NCBI GenBank assembly: GCA_038380795.1
Contig: CM076267.1
Coordinates: 17,467,501-17,531,500, forward strand
Origin: Pyrocephalus nanus
Lineage: Eukaryota; Chordata; Aves; Passeriformes; Tyrannidae
Length of the DNA: 64,000 nucleotides
Direction of reading: 5' to 3'
The position numbers were made by a program, and so were the translations under genes. The notes under the pieces were generated by a model. The model was not told the DNA's origin and searched no databases. It saw only the letters and a list, made by a program, of their open reading frames with translations. Every line of letters begins with the position of its first letter. The stretch's first letter is position 1. Positions 11,101-21,800 of this stretch are shown piece by piece.

Positions 11101-12860
11101 CTGAATTTCATGTAGCATGTATGAGAAGCATCCAGCACATAGCTCATGATTTTTCCCATATGGACTTGCTCTGTGATTTCAAGGTATGTAAATCCTAATC
11201 TCATTGAGCTAAAACATGTGTTTGGAATTTTGGAGTGCAAGCTCAACTTCATCTCTCTTCTGAAAAAAGGGTTTCTTTTGATTCATGGTCTATATTGGGA
11301 TTTAGAAAATTAAAGTTTAAATGGTTTTGTTGTGTTCCAGACAAGGGTAGTAAATTTGAGAAATTAACCTATACCCCTCTGCTCCTAAAGCATAGAATTT
11401 GTAAGAATGTGGAAAATCCAGTATATTCATAGCTGACAAAGCCATCACCTGAAAGAGTTCAAATACCCTAGTGACAGACATCACAGCAAAATGGATTTGT
11501 AACTTAGGAATCCTGTCCTTCAGAGCACTACATATTCTGGACATAATGGAATAAAACATTTCAAAGACAAGCTTTATGTTGTTAGTACCATTTTAGCCTG
11601 GACTGTGTGTATACAACTGTGTATGACTGATTTTTTTTTAGTTCCAGAGACACTTAAACCCAAACCACTGTACACAAATGGGATTAAATAAGCAACAAAT
11701 ATGTATACATAAACAGCCCCCCTCTTTTTCCCTTTAATCTCAAGTGGTAATTTGGATGCTATGATGGCTTTTTTTATTGCAGAGTTCTACTGAGTTTTAA
11801 TATTGAAAGTTGGGATCTTAGAACAGCTTTCTGTTGCTGTCAGGAAGCTGTTCTAGATGTCAAGTTGGGTGTGATCAGTCCTGAAACTACAAGATACTAA
11901 TTCCTGTAGTACTTTGGAAGTACAGTCTAGTATTTTTCAAAAAATTCTAGATCACTGAAAGTTGCAGATGCTTTTAAAAACCTAATTCCTACAAAAATTT
12001 TGTTCCTAGCAAAAGTTATAGGTGCTAATTCTGATTCGGCAGCGGTCCTGCTTCACATCAACTTCTACTTGATATGTGCAAAGCCCATTGGCTTTCTGTT
12101 GAAACACTTGCCCTTAGGACATTTTAATATAGATCCCTGGTGTATTGCTATTATAGCAAGGGGAGAAAAGGGGATTTGGGTAGTCAGTGAAAGTAAGAAC
12201 TACGTAACAGCACTTGTGGCTATTTGAGAGTTGTAGCTACAATCATACCTACAAAAACATGCTTTGGCCAGCTGAGAGCACAAGCGTTTGGATTGCTGGG
12301 AACACTGAGATCTGCACGCAAAATGTTCTGCTGGAGAAGGCACAGGTCACTGAAATGACAGTTGTGCTGGCAAGTCCCATACAATGCTGCTAAATGCAAG
12401 AGATGATGGACAAAGTGGTTCTCATGGGAAGAAGGCAGGAAAGAATACAGTGCAGATTAGAGGGCCTTTTGAGTTGGGTTTTTCTTGGAAATCTTATAAA
12501 ATTTGAAGAAATATCATGGCAGTTTTCACCACTTACCGGGTATATTGCACTTAATATTTTTCAAAGCTGTCTTCCTGCTTTTGCTGAGAAACCAGGATTT
12601 ATTTACTAATGAAGAATAATTGTCTCTTCAGTCATGTTTCCCTCTCTAGCTTCATCTCACATGATTTCTTTGCCAACTTTGTAACTCAGAATTCACACAG
12701 CTCTTTCCTGGGAATCATTACAAGGAAAATGCGACAGAACAAAATGTTGAGTTTGTTTTATCATTCCAAACAAACCACTTTCAAGATCTCAGTGGCACTA
12801 AAATATTAGAATAAAATGAAATGGAGGGAAAAGAGGCACAAGGGATATACACATGAAAAG
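8151..12860. other. Intergenic region between DPP4 and GCG
   Basis: About 4.7 kb lies between the DPP4 promoter and the GCG poly(A) site. It contains only short spurious open frames, a short AT run (9539-9550), a 26-nt T tract (10842-10867) and AT-rich unique sequence. I see no exon, RNA gene or recognisable mobile element. Regulatory elements for DPP4 could lie here but cannot be called from sequence alone. Confidence 0.7.
10842..10867. repeat. Poly(T) tract, 26 nt
   Basis: An uninterrupted T homopolymer in intergenic DNA. No recognisable retroposon body is attached on either side. Confidence 0.9.
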
Positions 12861-12864
12861 TCAA

Positions 12865-15800
12865 CAGAAAAGAAGCTTGAAAAAATTTATTTAAGGCTAT
12901 CATTCAATATCCTTAAAGCTTAGCCTTTTTATAACAAAGGTTTTAAGAGGGATATTCACTTCTCAGGCATTTGTAGCTGCCAGCTCCTTATGAATAACAC
13001 ATATAATTGGTGATTTAATTGTTTTTGTGTAGAAGTAAACTTTTTAGAAAAATAATTTTATCATTAAATATAAATGGAGTTACTTTAGTCCTAATAAATG
13101 GAAAATACAAAGATATGGAACTTTCACAGTCTTAAACGGTTAAGAAAACCATCCCTTAGACAACAGGTTTTCCATATATAAACCTTTGGCAACACTAAAC
13201 TATAATACAATTATTTCCTGGCATGCAAGGTGACATAGCTTTGTTACACCAAATGTAAATGACAGAATACAGATTTCAGAATCTCTTAATAACTGGCAGT
13301 TGATGCAATGAAGATCTTCATTTATCCCATTTTATTCTGCCTTTTTACTGGTATTCTTCCAAAAGGTCTCTGGAGAAAAAAAAAAAAGGCAGCAACAATT
13401 AGGAAATATTCTAAGTCTCCCAAGATTTATTAAATATGTTTGCAACATATTTTTTCTGTTTAAGAGTGAGCAGATGTTTGTTCCACAGACCTCTTAATGC
13501 CTCTCTCTAATAACAGATTGAAAACAATTATTCCTAAAGGAAAAACTTTTTAGTACTTTCTAATAGATTATTTTCCTAAATTGTTTGTTTCAATGCTAAA
13601 CTAAAAACACAAGAATAGTATCATGTTATTAAAACCTGTATTTTAACTATACCTGGAAAAGTTTTTGAGACAATATTTGTTGTTTCAGATTTACAAGATC
13701 AACTAGTCATTTTGGGTGCTTCAGTACTGCAAAGACTAAGAATAGCTAAATTTTACAGAGTGGACATCCAACATTTAATGAAATATGACCACTCACATGT
13801 GCCTTAATTTGGCATTTTATTATTTTTAAATGCTTTGTTAACTTTAACAAATAATTCTTAAATATTAACCTTTTCACAGAGCTCACATATACAGGCAAAC
13901 TAAAGCAGTTTAAACAGTTAACTCTCAGGAACTCAGATTACAGCACTGTTCCCTAAAAACAAGCCCCATTTTAAGGCAGTGTTTTATATCACCATCTTAA
14001 AAGAACAACCAATTTGTGTAATTTTTCCAATAAATATTTCTGATTTTATAAGGTCTATGTAAAGCAGAGTTTTATTTTTCAGTAATCTAATATGACCTTA
14101 CTTCGGGTCACATTGAGTGGCAAAACTCCTCTCAAGTTAAATAGGAAACTATTAGAGAGGTTGACCACTGATACAAAATGTGAATAATATTTTGAATGAG
14201 TTCTGTTTAGTGTCTTATCCTTGTTAATCTGTCTGCAATGAAGTTTGTAAGAGATACCTCAATAGTTAAGAGAAAAATTAGTGTTTTCCTTAGGTGTGAA
14301 AAATAAATTTTAAACCCCAGTATATTAAGTATAGTATAAAATTCAGGCACCTTTGGGTAACTTTTGTGTTAATTAGCCATTTTAGGAACTCTTTGGCAGC
14401 CATGTCATCAAGGACTTTGTTGATATCACTCGTGAAAGTGCCATCTGCATGTCTTCGACCCATTTCTTCTGCCACAAGAGCTTTCTCTGGGAAACTTCAA
14501 AGGGAAGAAATTATCAATCAATTTGCAAATCAAAATATACAAACCATTTAAAAGGGCCTTATTACAGGTTTCTAATACACTGCACATTTCCTGTGATTTT
14601 AAGGAGTTAAGGGTTGAGCTTGACATTCTGGCTCAGTACAGCACGATGCATATCAGAACATCTGAGGCATTACTTTCAAAACAGAGGACTGTTCCTTCCA
14701 GTGAGTCTAAATTTCTCTTCAGTAATTTTGAAAAAGCTGTACATGCAAAAACATACCTCAGTGCAATGTTTATGCCATGCAGATTAGGTATCAGTAGATT
14801 TAATTAGAATTGTTATTTAAGAAGTATCACTACTAAAATATTATAGTAAAATTTTCACACTTTTTTCCTGTTTTAATTAGACTTGAGTTCTAATTGGTTT
14901 TTTTGGGGGGGAGGGAGTTGGTTTAAATAGCTCAGTTAAAACACCTGTATAAAATCTATATGCTTGTTTGTTGTAAAAATCATTGAGTATAGCGTGTTAT
15001 TTTTGAAATCAGATCCTGATTCTTGTTCTATTCTTTTTTTACTGGCAAACCAGTATGTCAAGACTTTGATTTAGAAAACTTTCTTCTCTTGTTTCATGCC
15101 ATCAAATATAGGCAGATTTTAATGGGTTCCATTAAGGTGGGCTGATGCTGAAGCACACTGGGACCTGGGTCTAAAGACAGACAGACTGGTTCATTTCAAG
15201 GAAGGCTGTACACAAGTTCAACCTCAAATAATACTAAATATTGGAAAGCAGAAAGTTGGTCTACATTTAGTTGTCTATCTAGGTTTCTAAGTTCAGTTCA
15301 TCACAGTAGGTTGTATTTCTCTCAAACAGATACAGAAATACCCTATTCTGCTCATGAGAATAAAACATGATAGAAAAGCAAGTGCAAATCTAAACATCAC
15401 TAGAAGAGGAACCAGCCTTTCCCTTCTCTGTATAGCTTACCTAATTTATTTAACTCTGTTTTTTTTTTTTTATTTTCAGGAAATTGTCTTTATTTACAGA
15501 ATTTACTTTTTACCTATTTAGTCCCTTAACTAAAACACACAATCTTGTCTTACAGATTGTATTTTATTATTATTATTTATTATTACTTTTATATAGTGCA
15601 AGAGACTTACATAGTACTTTACAGCTGGTAGAATATATAATCAGAGGATGAACTGGAATCCCTGCCCCAAAGAGCTTACAGTCTAAAGGCACAAATAAGT
15701 ACAGAACAGTTAAAAGGTGGGAAGTGGCATGTGCATGGTGTAGCTCCTAACCAGGCAAGGTTGGAAACAAAATGAGACTGAAGGTAATGCTGTTGTAAGT

Positions 15801-18800
15801 GCAAGACCATCATGAAAAGAAATGTAGAGTCATGAGTACATGAAGTGAAAAGGACTGACAAATCTGCAATGAGTATGTGGAGAACAAGATAGAAATGAAA
15901 GAAATCAGAGTCATGGTAGGTAAGAACTGAGAAGCACTGTGTCCAGGAAACTGCAAACCATAGCAAAAGAATTAGAGCCATCTTAAAAAGAAAAATAAGA
16001 TATAGGAAATGATAGTTATTTTGGCAGCAGAAACTGGGGGAGACTCTGAGGAGCATAGGAAGAGGACAAGAAGTTAGTTATCAGTTACTACTGGGAATGA
16101 TCACCAGCACATGATGTACAGCTGATGACACTGGTAAAAATTTAATCTTGAAAATATTCCAAAGGAAAAGATTGACTGTAAAAGGATAAAAAAAGAGAAG
16201 GTAATTTAAGATGACACTGACTTGAATCATCTCAATGATAGTTAAAGAGACTGCAAACAATGTTATGTGAAGGGGGAAAGGTGGTGGGTAGAAGAAGGTC
16301 TGGTTTAGATTTAGATGTTTTGTCCTTAAATACAACTTGACCTTTTATAGTGTAACAGCCTACTGAATGGGTTTCTTTTAAAATCTGTATTTGGAATACC
16401 CATAGCATATCCTCTATTACAAAAGAAAAACATGAAGTACAGCAAGAATGATCAAAAACACATCAAGGTTTCATCAGACATGATTTCTAACCCAAAATGC
16501 AAGGCAAAATTTAGTAATAGGAATGGATGGATTCTTACTCTCTTCTTCCTCGTCCATTCACTAACCAAGCAATGAACTCTTTTGCAGCTTGACCTTCCAA
16601 ATAAGAGGTGATATCACTGGTATAGGTGCCTTCAGCATGTCTCTCAAATTCAGCATGACGCTTGGAGATGGCATTGCTGTAAGAATAGAGTAGGAATACA
16701 ATACTGCAATACTGTAGGTCTGCTTAAGAACTTAATATTTTGTAAAAACTTTATTGATTTAAATTTTCCACTCATCAAACTAGCATTTGTTACAAGGGAG
16801 AGGGTTTTTTTTTTTTTTGCTCCTCAAATTAGTCTTGATATATTATTTCTTGATATATTTCAGTTCAGTCTGTACTATGCAATACATAGTTTTGTCCAGA
16901 TTCCTGCATTAGTTCTGAACAACTCAGTTCAGGTGCAGAAAGCAATTATAGCTGCACTGGGATGGTCTTCTGCTAGATTAATTAACTATGGAAATTGTAT
17001 TGCATTACACAGACATGCTTTTTATTACCTCTTGTATTAACCTAAAAATTTCCATTCAGCTCTCTTCCTATCTTCATCTTCATTATTTCTTAGCCAGACT
17101 ATTCAGACTTAATTCCTTTCAAATTTCCATTCTGAGTTGTTTTTGAACACCCTTTTTTAATAATCACTCTGACCAAGTCATAATCTTGGAAAAATTTCAA
17201 GCTTGATCAACTCCATCTTATTAAAGACATTTGCCTTCTCCCTCCCTAGACCTCATTGTGGTTCTTTCCCTGATACAACATAAAAATTATGTCACGCTGA
17301 CTCTTGGGAAGGCCAACTGCACTAAGAAGTACACATATTATGGAATATTTTCCACTAATAATTTCCCTAGCATTTCTATTTCAGAATTTGCTAATTTCTG
17401 CCCAATTTTCAGGACCTCTATCCCTTTCTATTATTTTCTCTTCTTTGGATTTCACCATTCCTCCTAATTTAGTACCATCTGCACTTTTCATCAGCATGCT
17501 AACTAGAGTTGTTTGGAACATTTTTAATGAAATGTTAATTTTGTTCAGATATGCTGTTTCAGTGAAGCTGAAACATTATTACAGATTTGTTATTAATATT
17601 GACACTGTGAATTTAAGGATCTTTGTGATCTGGGCTATCTTTTTTTTGGAATTTCTCAGAAAAGAAAGAACTAATATAGGTATTTCAATTTTGCAAACTT
17701 GCTTCATTTCTCTTTTGTTTATTTAAAATTTCGAATACCCCCAACTCTTTCTCAAAACCACAGTCAAGAAATAAAAGGCTGGCCTTCAGGAGGTTTTGTT
17801 CTTTTCTTCTTTCTGTAATGCGTGGTTTATGTAACATAGGACTGAGTGGTTAGGACTGAACACTGAATCATATTTAATCAGCTCTCTGCAAATTGTTGCC
17901 TGGCCATTTTCCTTTCTCTAGTCTTTGTACTGTTTTTCTTTTCCTCAACTTTCCTCTCCTCTTTTCCTTTTTTTTTTCTTTGTCCCAGCTTTTTTTCAGT
18001 ACCAAGTTATTCTTTTTATGTTATTCTCTACTCAGTTATTTGGAATATACTTTTCTGAAATGTATTCTCATGCCATTGCATTCCTTGGATCCACTGCATG
18101 TAGCTGTAGAACAGGAATAAATAACAGAGACATTTCTGCTTTCCTTGTGAAAAGCAGTTGTGAGATAATATCTTTTCATAGGTATTTCTTGGACTATGGT
18201 AACACTGTAAAGAATATCAGTTGTTTTTTATTTGTTTAATTGGAAATTATCTCAGACTGATTTTGAGTAACAAGTTGTGGCAAATAGAATACCTGGAGAG
18301 CTGGTCCGGGACTTTGTCATTTTCTTTGTCCTCCTGTCCTTGTTGGCTGTAGTGTAATTCCACAATCATTAGATCATTACTACCAGTACACTGCAGAGCA
18401 TGCATAAGCTTTTATTGGTTATTATTTACATGTTATGCTAAAAAACTATGACTGACAGATGAATATCATATTCATTATATTAATGCATATTAATTTGAAT
18501 TAATACAATGTGTAGAAATTGTTCCTTTATACTTTAAAGACTTCCAGAGAGATTTAAAATAATTATTATAATCAATTTTTTTCATTCTGTGGACAGATTT
18601 TCTCTAGAGCACAGGACTCACATGCTTTTAAATATTCTTGCTCTCAACTTGGTAGTTTGTGTTTAATCAAAGTATATTTTAAAAAACATGCCAACTTATA
18701 CTTGTGATACTGGTAAAGTATCCAGTAGACAACAAAAACTTAAACTTTAGCTCCCTTTTCACAAATGAAACATCAGAGGTAGAGTATCCATGGATAGGAA

Positions 18801-21800
18801 AGTTTTGTTAAGGCCTAATGGCCCAGACCTGTACATTATTGCTGTTGAACTTCATTCACTGAAACAATCTGCCCCAAAGAGGCTGAGATAATCTTTTTAG
18901 GTGGCATATCACGTAATATACTGATACTGCACTTTGATTCAACTAAGTCCTTTTGACTGATTTTGCACATATTTTTCCTTTTTAATAACACATAAACATT
19001 ATATTAATGGCTGGACTTGATGATCTTGTTTTCCAACCTAAATGATTCTGTGATTGTATATATAAATTTTCCTTAAAGACTTTTTTATTCAAGGAGTATC
19101 CACGGTCTGTAATGGGAAGCTGATACCAAAAAACTGAATTCAGCTAGATATTTGGCTGGTTCTATATATGGAGATCTATTTCAATGTGACCAAAATGCTT
19201 ACCCATTTCTTTTAGTACTCATTAACCATTGCACGAAGTCCTGAGCTCGTCTGGTGTCCAAGTACTTGCTGTAATCACTGGTGAATGTGCCTTGTGAGTG
19301 ACGTTTCACTTCATTCAGCTGTCTAGATTCATCTAATGGTTCAGACTGGGAAGCTTTGAATGATCTATGAAAAGTTTAGACATTGTTAACTGGCAGTGGT
19401 TACAGTACGTTCTACAGGTGCATTGACTTTTCTTTTAAAAATACTTTTACTGTCACAAAATGAAAGTAAATTCATCACTAGTTGTCTAGTAAAATGGATC
19501 CACATAGCAGATTGGATACTGCACAATTACACAGTCTTCTTGGATAACAGCTATTGTTTTAATACCCAAAACTTCTGTGCTGTGCAATATTGAAAAATTT
19601 TGCCAATTCCAATGGTAGAATAAACACTGTGTAAAGCCATATTTAAGTCATGGTATGTTTGGCTTCAAACTGCAAGAAAACAAAGTTCAGGCCAAGTATT
19701 TCTAGAAGTTTGATCTTAAGAATTTACCTTGATTTCTCCTCTGTATCCTGAAGAGGATTTTGCCAGCTGCCTTGAACTATCATTAAAAGGAGCCCAGCAA
19801 CGAAGTAAACACTTTTCATTTTCATTGTCTGTCAAAACAGAAGGAAACAAATTAAAATGGAATAATCTTTACATATGTCTGAATGAATTACATAAAAAAA
19901 TAAACATTCTTAATTCTGATCTAAACTTGAAGATATATATTAAGATCTGGATGACAGTTTAGTGCATTGGATAGGCATTAAAAAAATGTAGTCTCTGTTC
20001 CAGTCTTTAGGCTCTAGTTTGTATTCTAGAAAGCAAGGAGACCTGAGAGCAACTGCATCCTCACTTTCTTTTGCAATATGACAATAAAGGTCCGTTATCT
20101 CCTTTGCTAAATCTGTAATATTGTTTTATTGCAAAACTAAGGGTATTGGTGTGACTGTGATTTTTCCCCAGCTCATTCACTAGATAAAAAACAAAGCAAA
20201 TCTGTGTCAATGGTAGTCACATTAGCAGCTCCCCGTTCTTTCCTTCTCACCCTCCACCCTCCTTTTAAAAGTTGGGGGGTTTTGTTTGTTCGTTTGTTCG
20301 TTTGTTTCTTTTCCTGAAAGAACAGATATGGCATCAGTGGGCCACTGGCCTTAATGTGACTTATTAAAAGGTGTGACTCCTTAGACAAAAAAGAATACCT
20401 AACCACACACTGTAGTGTGTGTTCAATTGTGTTCAATTCATGATGTGAAATGTCAAGTTTTGTTTATTGTACTACTGACATAATACTGTATTTCACCTAA
20501 GGGCTTCCATTATGGGCCTTTGTGGGATATATGAGATATGGGGTATATACTTCATATTAATGGTAATAAAACAAAGCAGAAAATATTGTATCCCGGATAT
20601 AATCTTATTTTTGCAAGTCAATCTTTTAGCTGTGACCATGTCACAGAAATGACCACATTATTACATGTGTCTTCACTGTGTCCACTGTACTTGACCAGTC
20701 TCATTGACTTTAATGTGACATTCAATGTAGAGTACAATATTACAGTCTGTACAAATGCTTTGGTGTCCTGCTGCTAAGCTGTGACTCCCTGACTTGCTTT
20801 AGTGACTGGTTTACTCATGCAATTCGTACAGTTATAACTTTTAGTTAGTAGTCCCCAATAGGAATAAGGCATTCTCTAATACCCAGACTATGTGTGCTGC
20901 AATTTTCATTATTTAATGCAGTAGTATTAGCCTGTTGACATATGATCCCCTATACGACAAGTCCTGTTGAACAAAGAAATGCTACTCATTTTAGGCTCAC
21001 AAAACCCTGAGCAAAAGGGACTATGAGCAGCTGATTACCAGTAGACTAAAAAGTGCTTTGCATAAAGAAGAAATGAGAGGAAATCTACTTAGAGATTGAA
21101 GTAAGGACATAATGTTTATTTTAATTATTTTGGAACACCTACAGTATATACGAGGAAATTATTTTAAAGTTTGGTTAGGTAGTTTTGATCTTCACAAAGC
21201 AATTTAATATGCCATTCATTCAATGGCTAAATGCTCATTCTCTGAATGATGAATAGCAAATGCTCATTCATTCTAACTTTAAAATCATTATGGATCACAG
21301 TATTCGTCTGCTGTAAGGCAATAGAAATTGCAATGAGTTCATGTCAGCAAAAAGGCACTGGAAATAGTTTCATCATGTATTTGGGCTGATACTTGTGTAT
21401 TTGAAAAAGCCCTTCTGCCATCCGTTAAATTTTCCTATGGAAGTTTATGATACATTCTGAAAAACAAGGGGAGATAGGACAGATGAGTGCATTGAAGTAA
21501 AGAGGTAGCAAAGTAAGTCCCAGTCAAAAAAACACCCTCCCTGGTATAATCTGTGCCAAATTTCTGTGGCTCCACTGGAGAAGATGATGTGTAATGAAGG
21601 TGGAGATTACTTTGTCTTGAGATTTACAGTTGTCTCTGCACTGAGCAATGCAAATGAGGGGGCTATATGAACATCTCTGGAAAAGTAATCTCCTGCAACA
21701 GAAGTCTTATTGCTGTAGGACTTCTACTCTGCCCCAATAGTCTGCCCCTTCATAGCAGATTTTTTATGAAACCTGTCTCTTCCATCTGTTATAAAATAAC

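Larger units (their letters stand above)
16677..19202 (-). other. GCG: GCG intron 3 (contains the cassette exon)
   Basis: About 2.5 kb between the glucagon and GLP-1 exons. It holds the alternative 54-bp exon (18293-18346), the possible CR1-like relic (17400-17540), a short T tract near 16807-16818 and a CR1 3' tail (19006-19058). Otherwise AT-rich unique sequence. Confidence 0.85.

Noticed and set aside
13331..13336. AATAAA just after the GCG stop codon as the main poly(A) signal
   Set aside because: It would give a 3' UTR of only about 25-30 nt; the site at 12886-12891 has a proper downstream U/GU-rich element.
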